From Verrucomicrobiaceae bacterium (GTDB lineage Bacteria; Verrucomicrobiota; Verrucomicrobiia; Verrucomicrobiales; Verrucomicrobiaceae), in NCBI GenBank assembly GCA_016713245.1, contig JADJPM010000001.1, forward strand, positions 2,480,001-2,544,000: a stretch of 64,000 bases of DNA, read 5' to 3'. The first letter of the stretch is position 1; each line of letters opens with the position of its first letter. The translations under genes were made by a program, and so were the position numbers. The notes below the pieces were generated by a model. The model was not told the DNA's origin and made no database searches. It saw only the letters and a program-made list of their open reading frames with translations. Positions 30,336 through 38,198 of the stretch are shown here, piece by piece.

Positions 30336-32457
30336 TTGCGTCAGGACAAACACAGATAAGGAGGAAATCAGACAAGCAGTAAAATGGGAGTTAGAACATG
30401 GAAACCTTATAGAGCAACCCAGCGGGTAAGAACCCCGCGCGGTAGAGCCTGGAGCCAGGCAGCCGCAAGCGAGTCATGCGTCGTCAGTCGTGAGGCTGGC
30501 TCGAAGCGTTGACAGCGAGCACCAAAGCCGTGGGATTGAGCCTCGAAAGATCAATATCGTGGACTGTCTTCGCCGTTACCCTGGCGGGGACCCGTGCGCA
30601 CATCGCGTCAAAGGGCCAGCGATGGGCGAGCCACCGGGGTCCGAGACCCGGGCAGAGGTGCATGACAGGGGGTGCCTGTGAACCTGAGAGAGCTCCACAA
30701 CCAAGAGCCTCTGCTGCCGACAACCCAGCCGGAGGTGGACGACACCGGCGTAACAACGTCCTGGCATGAACGAGGGAGCATCACCCACGCGCATGAACAA
30801 AGCCGAAGATGCCGCAGCAGTAAGCCGGAGCGAGTCTTCAAAGCAAGCCGAGGTGAGGGGCCGGAGCAGTCGTAGTGTGCCCGTAATACCGTTTGAAGAG
30901 TGGCGAACCGGAACCGACGGGAGCCAGCCAGTAGGAAAGGAGCACACCCGGAAAAAGGAGGAACCGTTGAGGGGAAACACAGCCGCGACACCAAGAGCGG
31001 CAGACGTGTCAACCAAGCAGCAACGGATAGCAAAACTTGCCGAGCAAATGCGCGGCAAGGCGCTCACATCGTTGAGTCACCACATCGACGGGGCATGGCT
31101 CCTGGAAGCCTGGCGGCGGACCCGCAAGGACGGAGCCGTCGGCGTCGATGGGCAAAGCGCCAAGCAGTATGCGGAGAACCTTCACGGGAACCTCGCCGAC
31201 CTGCTCGACCGCGCCAAAAGCGGACGCTACAAAGCGCCGCCCGTGCGCCGAGTCCACATCCCCAAAGGAGATGGAAAGAGCACACGGCCCATCGGCATCC
31301 CGACACTCGAAGACAAGGTGCTACAACGAGCCATCGTCATGGCGCTGGAGCCAGTCTATGAAGCAGACTTCAAAAGCTGTAGCTATGGATTTAGGCCCGG
31401 AAAATCCGCCCATGACGCCCTGGAGGCGCTTTGGCAACAAAGCATGGGAGCATGGCATGAGCGCCCGGTGCGGTGGGTGCTCGACGTGGACATCAAGTCC
31501 TACTTCGACACACTCCACCACCCGCACCTGCGGCAAATGCTCGACAAACGGATACGCGACGGAGTGATCCGACGGCTCATCGACAAATGGTTGAAAGCCG
31601 GCGTGATGGAAAAAGGGAACCTCAGTTATCAAGACGCAGGCACACCCCAGGGCGGGGTGATAAGTCCACTGCTGAGCAACATCTACCTGCATGAAGTGCT
31701 CGACGAATGGTTCGAGTGCGAAGTGCAGCCAAGGATGCGTGGCCGCGCCTTCCTCGTGCGCTACGCCGACGACTTCGTCATCGGCTTCGAGTGCGAAGAA
31801 GACGCCCGGCGGGTGCAGCAAGTCCTGCCCAAACGCTTTGAGCGCTACGGCCTGACCCTGCACCCCGAAAAGACCCGGTTGGTGGCGTTCAAACCACCCG
31901 CAGAACGGTCCCGGAAGCCAAACGAAGACAACAACGACCAAGACCAAGAACCACCGGCCCAAGGCCCCAAGCGCGAAACCAGAAGCTTCGGCTTCCTCGG
32001 CTTCACGCACATCTGGGGCCATAGCCGCAAAGGCAAGCCGATCATCAAACGCAGAACCGCGAGCAATCGGCTGACCCGATCGCTCAAAGCGCTGCGCGAC
32101 TGGATGCGCCACCACCGGCACGACCCGGTGAGAGAGCAATGGCGCAAGCTGATGAGCAAAGTGAGGGGGCACGCCGCCTATTTTGGCATGCCCGGCAACA
32201 GCCGAGGACTCTCGCGCTACAGCCATCAAGCCCAGAGAGAATGGTTCAAATGGCTCAACCGGCGAGGCGGTCAAAAGCCGCTGACCTGGGAGAGATACAG
32301 TCAATGGTTGAAGGAAACCTTCCACTGGCCCGCCCCCAAAATCCATCTACGATCACGACCCGCGTAGCAAACCCCTCCACCGGAAGAACCGGATGCGGTA
32401 GTCCCGCACGTCCGGGTCTGTGAGGGAGCCAGCGGGCAACCGCTGGCTCTACTCGGC
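30336..32457 (+). mobile_element. Group II intron, downstream copy (head-to-tail)
   Basis: A 2122-base copy of the preceding intron, joined to it with no spacer. Apart from one added C in a run of Cs near 32337 I see no difference between the copies. Its 5' flank is the 3' end of the first intron (TACTCGGC), which does not match the EBS1 loop TACCCT, so this copy did not insert at its present 5' junction. Its 3' flank GAAAAATTTCAG is ordinary intergenic DNA. The simplest order of events is that this copy came first and the upstream copy later retrohomed into its 5' exon junction. Confidence 0.9.
30766..32367 (+). CDS. ltrA: Group II intron reverse transcriptase/maturase (C-terminal frameshift)
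   Basis: The same protein as in the upstream intron through the RT and X regions, including YADD. An extra C in the stretch CGCCCCC shifts the frame at the end, so the last residues read PKIHLRSRPA instead of SIYDHDPRSKPLHRKNRMR, giving 533 instead of 544 residues. The catalytic and maturase regions are untouched, so activity may remain, but loss of the basic tail (KPLHRKNRMR) could affect RNA or DNA binding. A sequencing error in the homopolymer cannot be excluded. Confidence 0.9.
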   Translation: MNEGASPTRMNKAEDAAAVSRSESSKQAEVRGRSSRSVPVIPFEEWRTGTDGSQPVGKEHTRKKEEPLRGNTAATPRAADVSTKQQRIAKLAEQMRGKALTSLSHHIDGAWLLEAWRRTRKDGAVGVDGQSAKQYAENLHGNLADLLDRAKSGRYKAPPVRRVHIPKGDGKSTRPIGIPTLEDKVLQRAIVMALEPVYEADFKSCSYGFRPGKSAHDALEALWQQSMGAWHERPVRWVLDVDIKSYFDTLHHPHLRQMLDKRIRDGVIRRLIDKWLKAGVMEKGNLSYQDAGTPQGGVISPLLSNIYLHEVLDEWFECEVQPRMRGRAFLVRYADDFVIGFECEEDARRVQQVLPKRFERYGLTLHPEKTRLVAFKPPAERSRKPNEDNNDQDQEPPAQGPKRETRSFGFLGFTHIWGHSRKGKPIIKRRTASNRLTRSLKALRDWMRHHRHDPVREQWRKLMSKVRGHAAYFGMPGNSRGLSRYSHQAQREWFKWLNRRGGQKPLTWERYSQWLKETFHWPAPKIHLRSRPA

Positions 32458-32514
32458 GAAAAATTTCAGAGCCATTTGCCTGACTCGGTGCATCAAAGCC
32501 GGTTGAGCACGGCT

Positions 32515-35500
32515 TCACGGATTCCCGGCAGCTTTCAAAAGGTCCGCCTTGAGTCTTAATTGATAAACACGGCCTGTCAGGCTACTCAGGGTGAACTCCG
32601 CCGACTCGCCCGCGGCAACTTCCACGCCGTTTAGGGCGCTGATGCGTTCGTCCTGGGAATCACCGCCTTTTTCCTTCAAAGTGCCTGAGATGGAGAGGTG
32701 TGAGCTTTCCTTTCCTTCTGTCAGTTTTTTCACCTGAGATGCCACGAGGACGAGTTCGAACGAAACGCCCTTTCCGTCAGCGAGTGATTGACCCCAGGCG
32801 ATTTTGGCCGGTGCTCCGAGCAAGGTGTACAGAGTCGGCTGGCTGATGACACGCGCTTCACCGCTGCGATAGGCCGACATCTCGGAAATCACGCCCGTAA
32901 TGCAAACCTGACCGGGACGTTGATCCAAGGCCGTGAGTTCACGGAGCGCAGCTTCAAAGGCCCGGCTGGCTGGCAGCAGGCGGATCGAGTTGGTGGCCGC
33001 GTCTATAGAAACCAGCGTGCTGGCGAATTCTGGATGCGCTTTGAGCAGGGTGGATTTGGCCTGCTCCGCTTCGATGTACTTCAGCGTCACGGACTTGAGG
33101 TCCGCCATTTTAACAGCGTCTGGAGAGAGGTCTGGGACGGGCTGGCTTCGTTTCGTTGCATCTCCAACCCGCGGCCGGTGCTCGCGGATGAATTCGGAGG
33201 GTTTCCAGTAGTTCCTCCTCGTGCTCTTTTCATACTTGGACTGCTCCAGGAACATGCCGGTGGTTTGGCGCAGCTCGAAGTGCAGATGGACGGGATACAT
33301 GCCTCGATTGTTGCCCATCGTGCCGATCTTTTGGCCGCGTTTGACGATGGCTTGCTCCTCCACGAGCCGCTCGTGCAGATGATGATAGGATGACTCGCAA
33401 ACCACCGGCGTGCCGTCTTTCTCCAAGTAAGTGTGCTGTAGGATGATCACGTTGCTGTGGCCCGCCTTCGCATCCGCGGAGAATACCACCACACCGTCCG
33501 CCGTGGCATACACCGGGTCGCCGAGGTCGCTGTCCGCGCCGCCGTTGCCGTTCCAGTCTTCGCCGGTGTGGCTGCCGTTGGTGCCGAAGGCTGCGCGGGT
33601 GACGTGGTAGCCCTTTCCATCTGGCGCACCGATGGGGAAGTCGAAGCCGTCAGCGAGAGGTGGTTTGGCAGACGGGAGCATTGCTTGATCTGCATTCGCG
33701 TCTTCGTCTTCATCCACACGTTCGACACAACGCACAACCATCATGCGAAGCTCTTCAGGATCGGCCGAGCCGGGAAGCAGCGCTGAAAAATAGCTTCCAG
33801 AGGACACTCCGATGGACGCGGAGTACTGATTCCAGTCAGGCTTCAGCCAAGTCCAGACAGGGCTGATGGTGCGGCCATCCGTGTGCGCACGCATGGTCGC
33901 ACGTTCACCCGCAGCAGTGAATTCGACGGTCTCATTCGGAATTGTCTGGCCAGTTCGAGGCTGCTGGACGGAGAAGGGCTCCATGCGCTCCAGTTTGACG
34001 CTGGGATTGCCACGAAAGCTTTTCAGCAGGTCATTGACCTCAGAGGGCTCCATGAAATCGACCCACTCGGAGCGCGAGTAGCGGCTGTGCACTTCTTTCC
34101 GGCGCTGGAGCAAGTCGGAGATCTTGGCGGGAGTGCCATCCTGGTAATCGAACAAGCTGTTGAACCAAGTTTGCTCGGACCGTGGCCACGTCAGCACCCA
34201 GCCATCAAACTGGATCGGTGCTCGCGCGGATGCTGGCAGCCAGCGCACGCGTGGCAGCGGACGCGTGCGTGCAGTCAGACACGAAACAAGCGTCTCCGGA
34301 AACAGTCCCTCGGAAGGAATGGGAATGAGCAGCGCGTCGTTTCTGCCGAGAGTGGCTGCAAAATCACCGCGCAGCTTTTTGCGAGGCGCTTTGTCGGCGT
34401 CATCGGCTTCATTTCGACGAATGGCCTCGGCGGCGGAGGCTTGTTTTTCATCCAGCATGGGCATGAAAATGCTGCCGGACACCTGCACGCCCTCCGAGGT
34501 CAAAAAGGCGGTGACCTCAGCCCTCTCCGAATGGCTCATGCGGCTCCAGTGTCCGGGTTTTCCCGGCTTCACATGAAAATACGGATAACCGACCGCAGTG
34601 CCTTTGAGTCCGACGCGGTCTTGCGCCTCATCGACTGGCAGCTTGAGGACTTTGGCAGGCGCATCGTGACTCATCACACAGACGTAGGCTTCGATGACGA
34701 CCTCGGTGTCGTGCTGGGTCTTCGGCAGGTCCCTGTCGTCGCCTTGCAACATCTCCGCAGGCGTCGGTGGCCGCACGCTCACGGGCGTCTTGCCGGAGGC
34801 AGACACGATTTCCGCGATGAGCCTGCTGCCATCCACCTGTGTCTGCTGTGGCAGAAGAACGATCCGGCCCGCGGGCAGCCAGTCTTTCGGGAGCAAGGGA
34901 AGCATCGCATGGGCCTCGCCCTCGCGCTCAAACCGCACCTGATCCCACCATCTGCCCTGACGGTCATCCGCTAGGACGCGGAAGAGCATGGGCTTTGGCG
35001 AAGCCGCGCATTCATGCAACACCACCCGCGAATTCTCTCCTTCTCCGATGACGAGGGCCAGAATCGTTTGATCGGCCAGCAAGCTGAGCTCGCAGGAATC
35101 CATGAGCGGTTGCGGAGTGTTCGCGGTGGCCGGTTCGGGTGCGGCCGCAGGCTTGGAGCGTTCCACCGCGGCTTTGAGGCGTTCGGTGAGCTGGTAGGTG
35201 TCTTCCTTTTCCAGATTGCCATGAATGCGCAGGTCCTTGGAGTTGAGGACATCTTGGATGCGCGGCGCGGCGAGCAAGCGTCCGTCGATGACCACGCTGA
35301 GCCGTGTGTTTTTATCCGCCGCAGCGATGCCTTCGAGTATTTTCAGGGCCTCCTTGGTCAATGACAGCCCGAGGCCGTGCCGGTGTTGCTCCGGCGTGCC
35401 AAGCCAGCCGACATCGCGGATGGCGGAGATGTCCAGCAGCACTTCTTTTTCCACCGACAGGGTCTCATCCACCGCGCCCTGCGCTTTCTGGCGCGGCAAC

Positions 35501-37383
35501 ACAAGTGTCTCCGTGTTTGGAGTGGCCTCTTTCGCCACGCGGCGGACTTGTAACTCACAAGTAGGCAGCTCAGCAGACTTTGGTAAGCCGAGAGCAGGTG
35601 CCGAAGTCTGTGGTCGTGAGACTTTTGACATTGTGCGGAAAACGAAGGACACCAAACCCAGGCAACCGAGCAGCACGAGGGCGACCAGGATGAGGATGGA
35701 GCAACCGAGGCCGAAGAAGCCCATGCGCTTTCCCGATGCACGGCCTGCATGCCACAGCACGATGCCGGCGATGGGAAAGAAGAGCGCGCCGATGCATACC
35801 AAGGGCATGACGACTGCTTCCAGCGGGTTCGGGTGCCAGCTACCTGACTCGGTCGCAAGGCCATAGAGGAAACCCCCGGCGAAAACGATGCATGGCACCG
35901 CCAGGATGAAGGCGCTCCAGGCAAAAGCCCGCAACCAGCTCCCACGAAACAGCGCGATCGCCAGCGGAGCGGTAGCTGCGAGCAGCGAGACAAAGAGAGT
36001 CATCGCACCCGCATCGCCACGCAGGCCATCATCACGCACGACATCTAGAATAAAGGCCACCCAGAGTCCTAGCAGCCCCAAACCGACCCAAACCGCCGCA
36101 TTGACCGCCAGCGCATTCATCGATCCCTTCTTCGGATTCTGAGGACCACCTTCGCCGCGCCATTCCATGCGGTGCGTGGTGATTTTCCCACACGCGGGGC
36201 AGGTCATGAGCTTCATCGGCTTTCCAGAGGCACCGCAACGAATGCCGCCGCGATCCCAAACCGAGGTCGCATGTCCGCAATCGCACACGAGGTGCCATTG
36301 CTGCGACTCCGCCTTCATCTTTTCGAACCAATGCGCTGGCATCCAGCGCTGGAAGAAGCTCTGAGTGCCGTTGAGCGGCCTTTGGGGCTGATGAACGGCC
36401 TTTTCGACCTGCGTGCGAAACTCTGCTGCGGTGGCGAAGCGCAGCTCGGGTGTCTTTTCGAGCGCGCGGAGCACGATCTCATCAATGCGGATGTCCACTT
36501 GGACGCGTTTCGACGGGGCTTCGAGTTTGTCCTTGGGGCGCTCGCCGGTGAGCATCTCATAAAGCACCACGCCGAGGCTGTAGATGTCTGCGCGATGGTC
36601 AGCGTGGCCGTTTTGCTGCTCCGGCGCGGCGTAGGCGGGTGTGCCTTGAGGAAGTGAGGCAGACACTCTTGTCTGCTCGGTTTGTGAACAGACAGGAGTG
36701 TCTGTTTCACGGTGGATGATCCGCGCCACGCCGAAGTCGGCGATCTTCACGACGCCGCTTTTGTCGATGAGGAGGTTCTCCGGTTTGATGTCGCGGTGGA
36801 CGATGCCGTGGTCGTGGGCGCATTGCAGCGCGTCACACACGGGCGGGACGATGCTGAGGGCTTCTTTGGGCGTGAGGCGCTTGGTTTGGAGAAGCTGGCG
36901 TAGGTTCACGCCGTCCACGAACTCCATGAGGAGGTAATAAATGTGGTTCAGCCCTCCGGGCTGATCGGAGGGCAGTCCAGAGGACTGCACCACACTACCA
37001 AAGTCGAACACGCTGACGATGTGCGGATGATTCAGCGCGGCGAGGGCCTGTGCCTCTTTTTCAAAGCGGGCGGCGAATTGTGGATCGTCGGCACGCTCGG
37101 GTGCGAGCAGTTTGAGCGCGACGAGGCGGTTCAGGGACTTCTGGCGTGCTTTATAGACCACGCCCATGCCGCCGCGGCCGAGACACTCGAGGATTTCGAG
37201 CTGCGGGAAGTGCGGCGCGAGTTCTTCCGGTGTCATTGGAGGCAAGGCGACGTTCGATTCGCCGTCCTGCGTCGGCTGCATGGCTCCGACCATCAGACAG
37301 CGCGGGCACAGACCGCCGACGGCATCGGTGGGCAGCGAGTCGCCGCAGCGCGGGCATTGGGAATGGGAAGAAGGTGGGTTCAT
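32515..37383 (-). CDS. Giant Ser/Thr protein kinase with SecD P1-head-like, M23 peptidase and secretin-like parts
   Basis: A 1622-residue protein. Order: zinc ribbon (CPRCG at 10-14, CPRC at 26-29); kinase domain ~65-340 with GRGGMG, lysine in VALKLL (K91), HRDIKPEN (catalytic D198) and DFG (D216); a ~400-residue zone with another zinc-finger-like stretch and several membrane helices; a segment ~640-730 resembling the SecD P1 head (VVIDGRLLAAPRIQDVL, LRIHGNLEKEDTYQLTERL); unassigned regions; an M23 peptidase near 1255-1400 with H1272/D1276 in HTGEDW and H1366/H1368 in HLHFE; and a C-terminus with ISQPTLYTLLGAPAKI like secretin domains. It probably joins cytoplasmic kinase signalling to periplasmic wall-active parts. 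Two palindromes interrupt the kinase domain in frame. The ECF sigma factor lies 53 bases upstream. Confidence 0.85.
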   Translation of the reverse strand: MNPPSSHSQCPRCGDSLPTDAVGGLCPRCLMVGAMQPTQDGESNVALPPMTPEELAPHFPQLEILECLGRGGMGVVYKARQKSLNRLVALKLLAPERADDPQFAARFEKEAQALAALNHPHIVSVFDFGSVVQSSGLPSDQPGGLNHIYYLLMEFVDGVNLRQLLQTKRLTPKEALSIVPPVCDALQCAHDHGIVHRDIKPENLLIDKSGVVKIADFGVARIIHRETDTPVCSQTEQTRVSASLPQGTPAYAAPEQQNGHADHRADIYSLGVVLYEMLTGERPKDKLEAPSKRVQVDIRIDEIVLRALEKTPELRFATAAEFRTQVEKAVHQPQRPLNGTQSFFQRWMPAHWFEKMKAESQQWHLVCDCGHATSVWDRGGIRCGASGKPMKLMTCPACGKITTHRMEWRGEGGPQNPKKGSMNALAVNAAVWVGLGLLGLWVAFILDVVRDDGLRGDAGAMTLFVSLLAATAPLAIALFRGSWLRAFAWSAFILAVPCIVFAGGFLYGLATESGSWHPNPLEAVVMPLVCIGALFFPIAGIVLWHAGRASGKRMGFFGLGCSILILVALVLLGCLGLVSFVFRTMSKVSRPQTSAPALGLPKSAELPTCELQVRRVAKEATPNTETLVLPRQKAQGAVDETLSVEKEVLLDISAIRDVGWLGTPEQHRHGLGLSLTKEALKILEGIAAADKNTRLSVVIDGRLLAAPRIQDVLNSKDLRIHGNLEKEDTYQLTERLKAAVERSKPAAAPEPATANTPQPLMDSCELSLLADQTILALVIGEGENSRVVLHECAASPKPMLFRVLADDRQGRWWDQVRFEREGEAHAMLPLLPKDWLPAGRIVLLPQQTQVDGSRLIAEIVSASGKTPVSVRPPTPAEMLQGDDRDLPKTQHDTEVVIEAYVCVMSHDAPAKVLKLPVDEAQDRVGLKGTAVGYPYFHVKPGKPGHWSRMSHSERAEVTAFLTSEGVQVSGSIFMPMLDEKQASAAEAIRRNEADDADKAPRKKLRGDFAATLGRNDALLIPIPSEGLFPETLVSCLTARTRPLPRVRWLPASARAPIQFDGWVLTWPRSEQTWFNSLFDYQDGTPAKISDLLQRRKEVHSRYSRSEWVDFMEPSEVNDLLKSFRGNPSVKLERMEPFSVQQPRTGQTIPNETVEFTAAGERATMRAHTDGRTISPVWTWLKPDWNQYSASIGVSSGSYFSALLPGSADPEELRMMVVRCVERVDEDEDANADQAMLPSAKPPLADGFDFPIGAPDGKGYHVTRAAFGTNGSHTGEDWNGNGGADSDLGDPVYATADGVVVFSADAKAGHSNVIILQHTYLEKDGTPVVCESSYHHLHERLVEEQAIVKRGQKIGTMGNNRGMYPVHLHFELRQTTGMFLEQSKYEKSTRRNYWKPSEFIREHRPRVGDATKRSQPVPDLSPDAVKMADLKSVTLKYIEAEQAKSTLLKAHPEFASTLVSIDAATNSIRLLPASRAFEAALRELTALDQRPGQVCITGVISEMSAYRSGEARVISQPTLYTLLGAPAKIAWGQSLADGKGVSFELVLVASQVKKLTEGKESSHLSISGTLKEKGGDSQDERISALNGVEVAAGESAEFTLSSLTGRVYQLRLKADLLKAAGNP
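36654..36710. repeat. Palindromic element in frame inside the kinase activation segment
   Basis: Arms 36654-36675 and 36689-36710 are reverse complements at 19 of 22 positions around a 13-base loop; core CAGACACTCTTGTCTG. On the coding strand it adds about 19 residues (ETDTPVCSQTEQTRVSASLP) between DFGVARI and GTPAYAAPEQ, that is, in the activation loop of the kinase, without breaking the frame. Confidence 0.85.
36943..36993. repeat. Second palindromic element in frame in the kinase domain
   Basis: Arms 36943-36962 and 36974-36993 match at 16 of 20 positions as reverse complements, with an inner CCCTCC/GGAGGG hairpin. It encodes SVVQSSGLPSDQPGGLNHI between FDFG and YYLLMEFVDG, where typical kinases have only a short turn between strands 4 and 5. 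Confidence 0.75.
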
Positions 37384-37436
37384 GCCCGGTCATGCCGTGA
37401 GGCGAGGGGAAGGTTACACGGATTCTCAAAGAATCC

Positions 37437-38132
37437 TCATCCACCGAGCGCTGCGAGCAAAGATCGCATCTCGTCCTCGATGGACGCGGCATCCTTGAGC
37501 GTGCTGGCGATTTCTTCCTTCACGCAGTGGCGGAAGCGGCTGCGAAGGCGATGAACGGCCACGCGGGCGGCTCCAGCGCTGAGGCCGAGTTTTTCGGCGG
37601 CGGCGTTTTGGTCGCCGTAAGCGGCTTCACCGAGCAAAGAAGGCTTCAAATGCTCCAGTAGCGCTGTTTTGCCCTCGTTGGCGCATTCACGCTCCAAAAC
37701 ATGCATCGCACGCGCGAGCACGGTGACGGCCCATTGGCGGTCAAAAGCGGCCTCGGGGCTGTCGCGGTCGGTTTGCGGCACTTCGGGCGTTTCGGCATCG
37801 AGTGACAAAGGTGCGATGCCGCCGCCGCGACGCAGTCGTTGGTCCGATTCCCATTTGGAGGCCACAAAGTGCCGCACGGCCCCGAGCAGATAAAAACGAA
37901 AGCGCCCACGCAACGGGTCCGCACCCGAAATGGCTCCGCCGGCGAGGATTTCGGCAAAGAAGGCATGACTCATCTCCCGCGCCGCATCCGCATCCCGCAG
38001 CACGCCACGCAAATAGGCCACGACGGGCTCATAATAGGCCTCACAAAGCTCCGCGAGCGCTCCACGCCCTTCATCGCTGTCCGCCTTGGCCAGGCAGACG
38101 CGAGTCCAGCGGGTGGTGTGAAAGGTGAACAT
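37437..38132 (-). CDS. ECF-type RNA polymerase sigma factor
   Basis: A 231-residue sigma factor. Region 2: ALAELCEAYYEPVVAYLRGV, then AREMSHAFFAEILAGG and RGRFRFYLLGAVRHFVASKW. Region 4: AAEKLGLSAGAARVAVHRLR SRFR. This longer, SW/FRFYL-type layout matches the planctomycete/verrucomicrobial ECF groups that are encoded next to Ser/Thr kinases rather than next to anti-sigma factors. No anti-sigma gene is adjacent; the kinase gene starts 53 bases downstream of its stop. It is likely that phosphorylation by, or signalling from, the kinase controls the sigma factor; this is inference. Confidence 0.9.
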   Translation of the reverse strand: MFTFHTTRWTRVCLAKADSDEGRGALAELCEAYYEPVVAYLRGVLRDADAAREMSHAFFAEILAGGAISGADPLRGRFRFYLLGAVRHFVASKWESDQRLRRGGGIAPLSLDAETPEVPQTDRDSPEAAFDRQWAVTVLARAMHVLERECANEGKTALLEHLKPSLLGEAAYGDQNAAAEKLGLSAGAARVAVHRLRSRFRHCVKEEIASTLKDAASIEDEMRSLLAALGG

Positions 38133-38198
38133 TGAGGAGTGATGATTGAGTGAGTTGTGAATCAGTGAATGATCCAGAGATGAATGTTACAGCATTCA

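Noticed and set aside
28645..32457. Diversity-generating retroelement or retron
   Set aside because: The reverse transcriptase has the X/maturase domain and lies within group II intron RNA features. The four-helix-bundle gene is 13 kb away and no template/variable repeat pair was seen.
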